DNA of 64,000 nucleotides, taken from Ampullaceana balthica. Taxonomy: Eukaryota; Mollusca; Gastropoda; Lymnaeidae. Positions 45,012 to 56,605 of this stretch are shown in pieces. The stretch is from positions 1,336,001-1,400,000 of the forward strand of contig CALYLW010000037.1 in the NCBI GenBank assembly GCA_944989445.1, written 5' to 3'. The position numbers and the translations under genes were made by a program. The notes under the pieces were generated by a model. The model did no database searches. It saw only the letters and a list, made by a program, of their open reading frames with translations, and was not told where the DNA came from. Each line of letters opens with the position of its first letter. The first letter of the stretch is position 1.

Positions 45012-45199
45012 TTTATAAAATCACAGGCTTTGTGGGTTCAACGCATTACCAAGCGCCTAACTAGTGTTAGGTACCCATTCAGAGCTGGGTGACTCAGGGA
45101 CGCCCTAGGCCTCGGGAATAAATCCTTTCCTTCACATGGATTCAAACCCGTGACCATCGGTACGCCAGTCAAGCACGCTGCCATTCGACCACCGCAGTA
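45012..45199 (-). mobile_element. tRNA-derived SINE
   Basis: On the minus strand, GCGGTGGTCGAATGGCAGCG contains an A-box-like TGGTCGAATGG, and ACGGGTTTGAATCC is a B box with one change. The spacing suits a polymerase III promoter. The body follows, with GAGTCACCCAGCTCTGAATG and GGGTACCTAACACTAGTTAG, a block of the kind conserved in several metazoan SINE superfamilies. No tRNA fold is retained beyond the boxes. Confidence 0.75.
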
Positions 45200-45292
45200 A
45201 CAAAGCTTAAGCTTAAACGAATTTTTATAAAGCTAAACGCAAAAACTCATGATATTTTGGGCACCTTACCAGCCGAGAGAGTTAGTTAAAAA

Positions 45293-47292
45293 AACAAACC
45301 CGTAAAAACAAAGTTTTTGACTATAAATCCCTTATATATGAGACATAACTAACAGTATTGATTATTTTCAAACATTTACAGACTGACACCGAGTGATGTC
45401 CCTTGTCTTTAATAAATGGGGGTGGGATGTGAGGGGGTGTCGGCACGACGGTCGGCGTCAACACGACGGTCGGCGTCAACTCAAACTCACGTGAAACTGG
45501 CAGAAAAAAACACAATAACAAACAGTGAATTTTGAATTACATACCTCATATAAGGATAAACTAAAAATGCATTAATTTAATTACGGTACGTTCGATCGAT
45601 CTGAAATTTTGATACGATGCATTGTTACGTCAGACGGGTCCGTGTGCCAAATTTCAGTTCGATGGGATCATGGGAAGTGGGTCATTTTTGACTTCTGTTT
45701 TTCCGCCCGCCCGCCCGCCGAGCCCAAGACAGAGAGAGACGGCCGCGAAGTTAATATAAGGGATTTAAATAAACAAACCCGTAAAAACAAAGTTTTTGAC
45801 TATAAATCCCTTATATATGAGACATAACTAACAGTATTGATTATTTTCAAACATTTACAGACTGACACCGAGTGATGTCCCTTGTCTTTAATAAATGTGG
45901 GTGGGATGTGAGGGGGTGTCGGCACGACGGTCGACGTCAACACGACGGTCGGCGTCAACTCAAACTCACGTGGAACTGGCAGAAAAAAAACAATAACAAA
46001 CAGTGAATTTTGAATTACATACCTCATATAAGGATAAACTAAAAATGCTCTAATTTAATTACGGTACGTTCGATCGATCTGAAATTTTGATACGATGCAT
46101 TGTTAGGTCAGACGGGTCCGTGTGCTAAATTTCAGTTCGATGGAATCATGGGAAGTGGGTCATTTTTGACTTCTGTTTTTCCGCCCGCCCGCCCGCCGAG
46201 CCCAAGACAGAGAGAGAGAGAGAGAGAGACGGCCGCGAAGTTAATATAAGGGATTTAATAAAACAAACCCGTAAAAACAAAGTTTTTGACTATAAATCCC
46301 TTATATATGAGACATAAATAACAGTATTGATTATTTTCAAACATTTACAGACTGAATCTGTCTTAACTCAACTTTGCATCATAACCCTAGTGGGGGGGGG
46401 GAGGATGGGTGGGGGGAGGGGTGGGTAGGGGAGAGGGGAAAAGTCTGGTCACCGATTCGCTTGACCGAGCTCAGAGTGACACGTAAAATGTAAACAAAAG
46501 CGCCCGTCGCTTCGTTGGGTCGCCACAATGCGTCAGCTCAAAATTTCACGTGGCAAAAAAACAATAAACAAACAGTGAATTTTGAATTACATACCTCATA
46601 TAAGGATAAACTAAAAATGCATTAATTTAATTACGGTACGTTCGATCGATCTGAAATTTTGATACGATGCATTGTTAGGTCAGACGGGTCCGTGTGCCAA
46701 ATTTCAGTTCGATCGGATCATGGGAAGTGGTTCATTTTTGACTTCTGTTTTTCCGCCCGCCCGCCGAGCCCAAGACAGAGACGGCCGCGAAGTTAATATA
46801 AGGGATTTAATAAAACAAACCTGTAAAAACAAAGTTTTTGACTATAAATCCCTTATATATGTGACAGAACTAACAGTATTGATTATTTTCAAACATTTAC
46901 AGACTGACACCGAGTGATGTCCCTTGTCTTTAATAAATGGGGGGTGGGATGTGAGGGGGTGTCGGCACGACGGTCGGCGTCAACACGACGGTCGGCGTCA
47001 ACTCAAACTCACGTGGAACTGGAAGGAAAAAAACAATAACAAACAGTGAATTTTGAATTACATACCTCATATAAGGATAAACTAAAAATGCATTAATTTA
47101 ATTACGGTACGTTCGATCGATCTGAAATTTTGATACGATGCATTGTTAGATTAGACGGGTCCGTGTGCCAAATTTCAGTTCGATCGGATCATGGGAAGTG
47201 GGTCATTTTTGACTTCTGTTTTTCCGCCCAGCCCGCCGAGCCCAAGACAGAGAGAGAGAGAGACGGCCGCGAAGTTAATATAAGGGATTTAA
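45293..47292 (+). repeat. R490 repeat array C, four head-to-tail copies
   Basis: Copies lie at about 45320-45766, 45799-46248, 46289-46808 and 46841-47290, a period of about 480-540 bp. Copies 1, 2 and 4 share GTCCCTTGTCTTTAATAAAT and a duplicated CACGACGGTCGGCGTCAA. Copy 3 instead has a G-rich tract. Variable (AG)n lengths occur before GACGGCCGCGAAGTTAATAT. The high identity points to recent tandem amplification. Confidence 0.92.
46388..46441. repeat. G-rich tract in R490 copy 3
   Basis: Runs of four or more G separated by short spacers on the plus strand, enough for a G-quadruplex. Confidence 0.7.
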
Positions 47293-47296
47293 AAAA

Positions 47297-47490
47297 TAAC
47301 ACTTTTTTTTGGCCAGTTACAATCCTTGGAGCATTATTATCAACTAACACTAAAGTTTCACGGAAATGAAATAGGATGAATGCTGTAATAAGGCACAATC
47401 TGTGGAGATTAATGATTAATTTTTCGATTTTTACCTAAGTTGGAGAATTAGTGATGAGTGACTCAGTGAGTAAGGTGCTTTGTCTTTTAT
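47297..47490 (-). mobile_element. Helitron-like 5' fragment
   Basis: On the minus strand it begins TCTATACTAATAAAAGACAA and has the GAGTCACTCATCACTAATTC block, matching the start of the element at 17171. Only about 190 bases remain, ending next to R490 array C. Confidence 0.6.
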
Positions 47491-47499
47491 TAGTATAGA

Positions 47500-48429
47500 T
47501 TAAGTTTTCCTAATAACTGCATGTAGCCTCTTAATTTGTATGTTACCTAAAAGTTGTACACCATATGGTTTTCCTAATATAAAAGCTAGTAATATTTTAA
47601 ATTGGTTTTAGCATGAATGAAATAATTTCTATTTTCTTTAATATTTTCAGTTAAGTAACAAATCCCTATTAAAAAAACTCCTTAACATGTTCAGATTTGT
47701 AGAATGTAATTGCTAATGTTACTTTTGTGTTTTTCAAAGATTAAACTTTCTTTAACAATGTTTAATACTAAGACGCATAACATATACTATAATTATTTTT
47801 TTAATGCTGTGACTAATGATTTTTAAACTAAAAATGAATTAAGTTTGAAAAGTAACTTAATCTCAGTAAATATTTGCAAAATGATTCAATCGGCTATTAT
47901 TAAGTAAAATAATAAACACGCTAACGACAAAATTCTTACTAAAGGATATATTTAAAGGCTAATTAAAAAAGGTATATTAATAAATATAGCATACTTTTAC
48001 AGCTAATATTCAACAAAGCTATTGAATCCTTACCACAAGTTTTCAGGCAAAAGAATAAACTAACAATAAATAGACAAAAGCACTTCATCTTAAAAAGAAA
48101 AGATTTTCAGATAGAACAGTTCAATAACTACTTTTATCTAGATCAGATGTTAACTAGAGCTGGCACATACAGTGGGATGCACAGTGTGTCCTTTGTTATT
48201 AGGTGTTAAATGTACGCATTTCCAGCAGATTGGTTGGTTACCAGAGTATGGAAGATTTATCTAAAAATAGAATGTTAATTGTGGATTGTTTCCTTGACTG
48301 GCATAGGCGTTTAATGAAAACCTCATTGAGTTTCAATTATTAAAAATAAAAACGTTGATTTTTAATAAATGCATATTTTATATCAAGAGTAGGTAATTTA
48401 AGTACGAAGAGTCTTTTTTATACATAAAA
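47500..48429. other. Unassigned AT-rich stretch
   Basis: No gene or bounded element recognised. Confidence 0.4.
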
Positions 48430-50428
48430 GGATAATATCTTATCTGTTACAGACGCTCCTTTTATACAGAAGATTATTGCGTCCTACGCTTATCTATTGT
48501 TTGTGTTTAGTCCTGCATTCTTATTAGAGATTTAAATGTTGATAAAGTGTTGGTTTTCCTGGTTTCTTCAGACAACCCATTCCACGCCCGAATTCCGAAC
48601 GGGAAGAACGAAAATGTGTATGTGTTTGTTCTTGCATACGGAATAAGAAATATGTTTTATCCTTATCTGAGGGTTGTTTTAAGTTATCTTTGTGTTGTAT
48701 TTCTAAATTAGAATTAATTGCTTTATGTATGATTACTACTTTACTCTTGGTTTTTCTATCCTCTAGTGTTTCAAGGTTTAATGATTTAACTAATGGTGTT
48801 ATTCTTGTTAGTTTTGAATATTTTCCAGTAATGAATCTGGCAGCTCTTTTTTGAATTAGTTCTAGTTTATCAATGTTTCCTTTGGTGGATGGGTCCCATA
48901 CAGAAGATGCATATTCTAGAACAGGTCTCAGCAAAGTGAGGTAGCATTTTAGTTTTATATCTCTATTACATTGTCACAAGTGTCTTAATAATTTATATCT
49001 AGGACGCTTGCTTCCTGATGCATAAACTCCTTTACACAAGAAAATGACTGACCACTGCTAACGGAAACAAACTTTAATGGCAAAGCCCCTTTTCAGCAAC
49101 ACACTATACCTTACTCAACACTCTCGCCTTCTCCACACATTTTTATGACGTCAACAAAAACAACTCCCTTTTGCACGCTTTCGCACCGACTAACCAATAA
49201 CACTAACACGACCACCAAACACACCACCGTGCGCAGCTCACAAGTTATAAGGGAAATTTGTCATTCGTGACATACATTTGTAAAAGTTTATATATTTTAT
49301 AAAGTTTAATGTTTTGTTTGATTTTTAATAACTTCATTGCCACGGGGATTCCATGATAGTTTCCAATTTATTATGACTCCTAAGTATTTTGCATCGTTAG
49401 TTTGGGTTAGTTCCTTTCCATGAATGAAATATTTTAAATTTATTTATTTATTTTTCTTTGTTACTCTTAACAGTTGAAACTTTTCTGGGTGGAAAGACAT
49501 ACTCCAGTTAGTTTCCAATTTTATCAATTCATCTAAGTCTTTTTGTAAAATTTTGCTATCTTGTTCTGATTTAATTGTTCTATATAGATTATATAATTAT
49601 CAGCAAATAACCTAACTTTTGTTCCTGTTGAGATGTTGTTGGGTAAATATATAAATTAAAAAGAGTATTGTGGAACTCCTGAGTTAACCTTTATTGGTGC
49701 AGATTTAGATCCATTAATTATTACAGTTTGCTCCCTACCCAAAAGGAAGTCGTGCATCCAGTGATGTAAGGTACCTGAGATTCCAAAGTAGTTAAGTTTT
49801 TTGAGTAAACTAAGTTGGTGAACATTTGAGAAGTCTAGTAATATTGTGTCTATTTGATCAAGATTGTCTAAGCCTTTTGATAGTTCATCTATTAAACCTA
49901 TTAATTGTGTTTCGCATTACCTGTTTTTTCTAAAGCCGTGTTGATGTGGGCATAGGGCATTATATTTGTCTAGGTGGTTTACTATTCTACTATATAGTAT
50001 GTGTTCTAGTAATTTACAGGTGATACTAGTAAATGATAGAGTTATGTAATTACCAGGGTCTGATTTATCACATTTCTTAAAGAGTGGAGTTACGTTAGCT
50101 AATTTCCAATCGGGGGGCACTTTACCCTGGTTTAGAGATTCTTGAAAAAGAATTACAAGGATTGGGGACAGTTCATTGAGGAGTTCTTTTAATAACCCTG
50201 CAGGCAATTCATCTGGGCCAGTAGCTTTGTTTATTTTAAAGTTTTTTAGGAGTGAATGTATACCTATCTCGTCTACAGTTATGTTACATATTTCTTCCAT
50301 TTTATTTAAATTTATTAAAACTTCCTTGTCGCCGGAGGCAGAAAATTATGATGCAAAATATGTGTTAAGGATATTAGCTTTAGTCTCATCATCATTATAG
50401 GTTTTATTATTTGAGCCTTTGTCTAGGC
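48430..50428 (-). pseudogene. Jockey-like LINE RT, split by a solo LTR
   Basis: Reading from 50428 leftward: DDETKANILNTYFAS, FKINKATGPDELPAGLLKEL, PPDWKLANVTPLFKKCDKSD, HQHGFRKNR, then in other frames DQIDTILLDFS (motif A with the second Asp lost), LHHWMHDFLLGREQ, INSGVPQ-like text and VRLFADNYII, where FADD has become FADN. AKYLGVII-like text and SPWQ follow near 49340, the solo LTR interrupts, and the thumb resumes as MLRPVLEYASSVWDPSTKGN at 48934. It ends with the R-SEFGRGMGCL block. Mutated catalytic residues and frameshifts make it dead. The same family is at 30841-32090. Confidence 0.85.
48972..49272. mobile_element. Solo LTR with 5-bp target duplication
   Basis: The 301-bp insert begins TGTCACAAGTG and ends CATTCGTGACA, so it carries TG...CA ends within the inverted hexamer TGTCAC/GTGACA. 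The pentamer TACAT flanks both sides (48967-48971 and 49273-49277). Its flanks are contiguous LINE sequence, so no internal retrotransposon region remains: LTR-LTR recombination is the usual cause. Transcriptional orientation is uncertain; the minus strand has ATTAAAG placed like a polyadenylation signal. Confidence 0.9.
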
Positions 50429-50429
50429 G

Positions 50430-52505
50430 GGAGAACTACGGACCCTCCCCTCTCCTTTGTGTCGGTGCGGGTGATCAGGACGACATAAGACGCGTGTACT
50501 ACTGTAAGCCCAGAGAGGCTAGTTGCCAAGGTTCAACTCCCCAAAAACCTCTCCATACTACATCTAAATTGCTGTGGTATCAGGGGCAAGATAACTGAAA
50601 TAACCAAGTTGCTCCACGAGCAGATGGTGGACGTTGCTCTTTTGCAAGAAAATATTCTGAAAAAGAAACCATTGCACATCTTGGGTTACTCAGTATATTG
50701 CTGTGCATGCAAGAACTGCAGAAGTCTGGTCACTTTAGTGAAAAACGACCTCACAGCTGAGATTGTAGAGAGCAAAACACTTGGTGGTACAGATAAACTG
50801 ACACTCAGCTTTACTAAATCTGGTAAAACTTTTACCATTTCGGATATATAACAGCCCGAGAAACACGTTGTGCCTCATTATACACAACACAACGATGTTT
50901 AAGAACCATTTAATTGCATTTTAAAACTCACACTAAAGCGTTAGGTTATCCCGATAAAAACGCCTCTGGGCGCTACTTATAGAAGATCAAACTCACTACC
51001 AACTTTATAAGGCTACAGGACAAGAATAGTGTCCCGACACTACGGCACACCGGCAACAGTGCTTTATCACGTCCAGATCTAACCCTAGTCTAGGCTGAGC
51101 TAGAGTCAAAGACAGGATGGGAAGTGTTGCCGGGCGTTGGCAGTGACCATAGACCTATACTCATAGAAATAGACATCGAGTTGGTGAAGGCACGCTTTGC
51201 CAGGAGACATTGGCTGTTCTGCTAAGCTGACTGGAAATAATTCCGTGAAGGGATCGAAAGCACGCTCGCGGGCTCACCTGAGAACCCCAAGTCAATTGAG
51301 AGTGCCTACAATGACCTCGTGGGGGTTATTTTGTCGATGGCTAGGAAGTCCATTCCAAGAACATGTAGACACCGAAAGTTCCAACCTTTCTGAAACAAAA
51401 AGCTGGCAGAAATCGTTCGTGATTGTAAAAAGGCGCGGGAAAAGGCAGGTAAGCTTAAAACGGTGGCTGCTCGTGCCGCTTATAATAAGCTTACTGCCGA
51501 ATTCCGGGAAGAAACTCTCAAGGCAAAAAAGAAAAATGGGTTAATTCATGCGGAAAACTGAACATGGCAGACGGCAGAAGGGTGTGGCAACTTATTGACT
51601 CTCTTTCTGGTAAGGGGAACACGAAAAATCCAAGCCCCTTGCAAACGACTACAGGCACCGTAACCACAGATACAAAGTGTGCTGATGGTTTGAATAAGCA
51701 TTTTGCAAGGTTGAGCTTGAAGCAGAAAGAAACCAGTGAGATCCGTAACCTGAACCATCTCAGGAAACATGGAGAAAAGATCCAGAAGTGGGGACCGCAT
51801 GCTTAGGTCTTTACCGCACCTTTCACTTTGCAAACCGAATTGCAAACAGCGATCAGTAAGTGCAAAACCGCAAAGGCACCAGGACAGGACAAAGTAAAGA
51901 ACGAGATGATTAAAAACCTTGGCACGATAGCAATGTCCTTGCTGTTGAATATCATAAACAGGACGTGGGCCACTGGTGCCCTGCCTGGAGCTTGGCTGAG
52001 CGCCAACATTGTACCAATTCCCAAAGAGAGAAAACATCGAGATCTCCCAAGTACGATTTTCCTGACATCGTGTTTAGGGAAGGTCGCTGAGAGAATGGTT
52101 AACGTCAGACTCTATTAGTACTTGGAGAGGAAGAATAGTCCTAATCTCAATCAGGCGGGCTTCCGGAAGGAAAAGAAGCCGATTGATCAAGTGCTCCGTT
52201 TTCTCCAGTCCATAACAGATGGGCTCCAGAAACAAATGCATACTGTGTCAATATTTTTCGACCTCCGACAGGCTTACGATAGGGTCTGGAGGTCCGGTAA
52301 ATTATTGAAACTATAAGCCTTAGGCGTAACTGCAAACATGTACAGGTTGATACAAGGTTTTCTTACAAACCGGATGATCACAACGATTTATGGCTGTGAA
52401 ACCTCTAGTTAGAGAGCGCTGCAACAGGGGCTACCCCAAGAGTCGGCACTCAGTTGAACACTGTTCTTGGCTTACATCAACGACCTCCCTGGTGTCACTG
52501 TCGGA
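50430..52505 (+). pseudogene. LINE with endonuclease and RT, cut off by an LTR element
   Basis: An APE-type endonuclease opens near 50545 (LHLNCCGIRGKITEITKLL, then DVALLQEN, with the catalytic Glu). GVGSDHRPILIEI near 51140 has the SDH motif. RT blocks follow: KTAKAPGQDKVKNEMIKN, GALPGAWLSANIVPIPK, NLNQAGFRKEKKPIDQVL, SIFFDLRQAYDRVW (motif A) and LFLAYINDLPGV (motif B region). Stops or frameshifts fall near 50850, 51110, 51230, 51560, 51805, 52118 and 52317. The frame ends at 52505, just before the YADD motif would appear, where an LTR begins. The layout fits the Jockey/I group. It is head to head with the LINE at 48430-50428. Confidence 0.85.
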
Positions 52506-52938
52506 TGTTATGGTGTGATAATGACTGTCTTAAATGTCGGACATAATAATTAGTGTAGTGTGTGCATCAGACTATTGTGCGTCTCACCAAGACGCACACG
52601 GAGTAAAAGGATATATAGAGAGATTTGGTTTTAGCCGAATATGGAGTGAAACGTTCAGCGCTTTATTTTGGCCGGAGTTTCACTGAAGAGCTGGTCTGTG
52701 AGAGAGGAGAGTGAACGTGGCATGGAGAGGACCGATGTAAAGAAGGTGTATCGTGTTTGCTGATTAAATAAACTGTTAGAATCCTTACAATTCGTTACTT
52801 GGAGTTTCTTGTTCAATTAGAGATATACCCGCACTTTTGTAGCGGAAGTGTTCTGACTTTAACGTTCAATCACGAAGTGTGGTATATATATGTGGCCTAG
52901 GGTGGACCTCGATCCCCCTAGACAACGAAGCCGCCACA
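52506..52938 (+). mobile_element. 5' LTR of an LTR retrotransposon
   Basis: The segment starts TGTTATGGTGTGATAATGAC and ends GAAGCCGCCACA, that is TG...CA. It has a TATA-type promoter (GGATATATAGAG near 52608) and AATAAA near 52764, with a T-rich region after it. A primer-binding site begins one base after the end. The left boundary is inferred from the loss of LINE coding similarity. A matching 3' LTR was not found in the window. Confidence 0.75.
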
Positions 52939-52939
52939 G

Positions 52940-52951
52940 TGGGGGCTCGTC
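52940..52951 (+). promoter_or_regulatory. Primer-binding site, tRNA-Pro type
   Basis: TGGGGGCTCGTC matches the first 12 bases of the tRNA-Pro primer-binding site used by many LTR retroelements, and sits one base after the LTR end. Confidence 0.8.
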
Positions 52952-53025
52952 AAACTTATTGAGCCATTTGATCGAAGTCAGCAAACGTTGACTCTAACAT
53001 TCCATCTTAATTTGGATGCTGAGTT

Positions 53026-53281
53026 GGCTGTGTCGGACGTAGCTGTCAGAAGTGGCTGTGTCGGAGGTAGCTGACCGAAGTTGCTGTGTCGGAGGTAGCT
53101 GTCAGAAGTGGCTGTGTCGGAGGTAGCTTTCAGAAGTGGCTTATTCGGAGGTAGCTGTCAGAAGTGGCTGTGTCGGAGGTAGCTGTCAGAAGTGGATGTG
53201 TCGAAGGTAGCTGTCAGAAGTGGCTGTGTCGGAGGTAGCTGTCAGAAGTGGCTGTGTCGGAGGTATCTGTACCGGAAGTAG
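53026..53281 (+). repeat. 28-bp tandem repeat in the LTR element leader
   Basis: About nine units of GGCTGTGTCGGAGGTAGCTG followed by TCAGAAGT. Two units are altered (GACCGAAGTT and ATTCGG variants). It lies between the primer site and the first reading frame. Confidence 0.9.
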
Positions 53282-53623
53282 CTGAGTCTGTGTGAATTTT
53301 ATTAACAGGATTAACGTGACTTTTGAATACCGGAGATGTCGGCGTGACCATGGATGTTGGTCGGTGACTGGGTATACAAAACTGACACTGAATTGTTGCT
53401 ACAGGCAGATTGACGATTGACACTGAATTGTTGTTTCAGAGTATTTATTAACACTAGAGTGTTGTGTTTTCAAAAGTAATGTGTATATGTAGTGGTAGAT
53501 GAGCACACTTAAGTTAAGAGGTAAATTACATATATAATTATTTTTTGTATTAATGATTTTTTTATATTGTTGTTTTTGAAGCACTATATTAAAGAAATTT
53601 TTTAGGGTAGTAAGTTATTTTCA

Positions 53624-56605
53624 AATGTGGTGGCTAAGTATGGAGGAACTTAAACAAAGGAGCCTAGAGCCGGACTTACAAGGGGAAGAGGCAAAGAAAT
53701 TGGTAATAGAGGGACACAGGGTAGCTCGTGAGAGAAAAAGGTGGGAGGAAGACGAGGAACGGACTAAAAGGAGAAGGGAGGAGAAAAGGAAAGAGAGATA
53801 CGGGCAAAAAATCGGGAAGAGAAAAGAAGAATGTTAGAAATTAAGAGAAAATGGAATTTAAAATGGCCTACGCATTATATAGAGATAGAGAGGTACATAT
53901 ATTAGCGCTCTGAACACTCAGACCATTACTGGTCCAAATAAAAGCTATCAATTGAGATGCAGTTACGATGAACCGAAGTGGAAATGTCAAAGAGAGTTCA
54001 CCAAAGTTCAGCATAAAGAGTTTTCCAAAAGAGCTGCTAAGCCCATGACGGGAAATATTGCTCACGAGACTGTAGACGTTGACAAAAATAGAGGAAGTAG
54101 AAACAGAAGGAAAGAGATAGTAATTATGGAAAAGGTTAAGCAATCTGACAAAAGAGGAGTATCTGAAAAGAGGGTTAAAGAATTTGACATGAAAATTATA
54201 GAATCCAAAATGAATTTTAAAGAAACTGAAAAGAAAGTTGTAGAACCGGAAAAGAATTATGCCGAAGAAGTGAGAGATGAAGTTTGGATGGATGCGGTAG
54301 AAAAAGAGGCCGACAAGAAAAAGATTCCAGGGCCAGAAAAGAAAGAACGATCAGTCAGCTATAGTCGCTTTAATATCAAGTACAAATGTTGAAATTAAGG
54401 CAGAAGGTACTGGAGAGGAAGAAGAAGAGAAAGTCACACGAGTGGAATATAATGAAGCAAATGATAGAATAACTGATTATGCTGGTGATACTATAGAAAG
54501 GAGCACACGTATGGAAGAAAAGAAGATAAATCAGTTTCAATTATTTGATGAAGTGACTGTTAATGAATGTGATGATGAATTATAGGGAATAGCAAGCTTA
54601 TATTGCGTAGACCCGTATGTAACAAAAGATGTGTATAAGGTGGTGGAACCGATCAATAGCATAATGTATAAAAAGGAAAATATGATCCTTGGAGGTTATA
54701 AAGACAATCATAATACATTTAGGGAGCTTAGTGAGAATTTTCCTAAGACCAGAAAACAAAATACTCAAGGTAGAAGAGAACCAATAGTAGAAGCTAAATG
54801 GAAAATCATAGAATCTATTAGAAATTTGAAGAATTTGAACAAACAGAAAAGGACATTAGGTTCCTTAAAGACCGGGATGCCGAAAGTCAAAAAGTAATAG
54901 ACGAGTTAAACCACGGCATAGAAGAAAGTAATAAACTCTTAGTGAGTTAAGAAATAAACTGTCCGTTAAAGAGAAGGAAGTAAAGGAACACAAAGAGACA
55001 TTAAGTAAACTACAGCCAAAATTGTGCAATTTTGAAACTAGACTAACGGATCTGGATAAAGAGGGCATAAAAGACAAGTTAGAAATAGAGGAAACTGAAG
55101 TTGAGTCAATGAACTTAAGAATGAAAATTGCCGAAAAGGACAAAATTTTATTTCAAAATGATTAAGAAAAATTGTGTTTGTTCAAAATAATTGAGCATAA
55201 ATATGAAAAACTGACAGATATGGCAGCAAACATAAGCCTTGCAAACCACAAGACAACAGAGCTGAAAAGACGGTGGCTGATAAAGATGAACTATTGGAGA
55301 AAGTACAGAGGGAGCTAAATGAAAAAGAGATAGAAAACACAGATATTAAAGAAAGATTGACTCATAAAGAAGATGAAAACAATGAGTTAACCCTAAAACT
55401 AGCACTCAAAGAAGAAGACATTATTGACATGTAGAGAATTGTTATAGAAAAAGAAGAAATAAGTTATGATCTAAGTCTGAAGTTAAGGAAAAAATTATGA
55501 TTTAGTGAACTTACAAGAATTACTGAGAGAGAGGGGGGAAAACATAATTGAAAATCTCCTAGTTGAAAAAGGAAAGATTATTGACCCAGTTATGCAAGAT
55601 GGGGTGACGGCCATAGAGGATCAGTAAGTTGCGGTAGTCCCATTAGGATCAGAAAGAAAGATGAATCAAATTGAGAGTTATGTGAAATTGAAGTTAAGGA
55701 TTTGACCAGAGACACTGAGGAATTTACACTAGAGGAAACTAATGAAGATAATGATAAGAAAATTGAATGTGCTACTGAGTCCCTAGACGATAGCATACCT
55801 TATAAAGGAAATAAGGAAAATAATGAAGATGCTGGGAAAATTGAGTGTGCTACAGAGTTAATAAAAGATAGCACGCCTAATTATGGAAAAAAGGAAATTA
55901 AGGGGCAAATGAAAGAAATGACTTTGAGAAAGAAGAAGAAAAACAAAATGAAAACAGCTGCAAGTGGTTCGGTGAAAAATTAACTGCGTGCCCAACAATG
56001 CATTGCTGTGATTCGAGAGTGTGTGCTACTAATGAGGAAACACACAGCACAACAAACGGTGCTCGTGACCAAGCCGGCGAAAGAGACAGTGACAGAGAAA
56101 CTGTTGAGACCGGACTACCAAGGAATAAGCAGACCGGGACCGACAAAGACTCAAAGGATATGGACCAAATATGGGTTATGATTCGGTCGAGTTACGGAGG
56201 CCGAAAGATCTTTGTTTGTTCGTGGGGTCTAATAATTTGGATATTGGGATCCTCAAGAAAACATTGATTCGCGTGGGTGAAGATGGCCGGTTTGTTGAGT
56301 TAGTAATGGAGACAAAGTGGAACTTGATAGGTAAAGAAGTAGAATTTAAAGGTTGTGACAGGGGTGATCGGGGAGACTTCAGAGGCGGAAGTAGAGTTGA
56401 CCGGGTAAGTCGTATATATGGTGACAGGGGTGATCGGGGAGATTTCAGAGGTGGAAGTAGAGTTGACCGGATAAGTAGTAGATGTGGTGACAGGGACGAC
56501 CGGGGAAATTTCCGAGGCGGAGGCATAGTTGACCGGGTAGGTCGTAGAGGTGGTGACAGGGGAGATGATAGAGGTGGAAATGTTATTTGGACAGACAAAC
56601 TCTGA
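53624..56605 (+). pseudogene. Gag-like or captured coiled-coil reading frame, heavily broken
   Basis: The first frame starts MWWLSMEELKQRSLEPDLQG and becomes a Lys/Glu/Arg coiled coil (KRWEEDEERTKRRREEKRKE), like the Gag N-terminus of some molluscan Gypsy elements. Segments at 53952-54392, 54400-54585, 54631-54897, 54860-55165, 55270-55435 and 55702-55983 continue the Lys/Glu-rich heptad character in shifted frames, for example KVIDELNHGIEESNKLL and ELNEKEIENTDIKERLTHKE. The last frame, 56171-56605, has VELRRPKDLCLFVGSNNLDI followed by Gly/Asp/Arg repeats. No protease, RT, RNase H or integrase is visible. I infer a non-autonomous LTR element with an unusual long coiled-coil ORF; a host gene captured by, or lying beside, the LTR is the alternative. 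Confidence 0.55.
56351..56580 (+). repeat. 66-bp coding repeat, GDRGDFRGG motif
   Basis: Three and a half units of 22 codons: GDRGDRGDFRGGSRVDR plus five variable residues. The Arg/Gly composition suggests RNA binding, as in nucleocapsid tails or RGG boxes. Confidence 0.85.
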
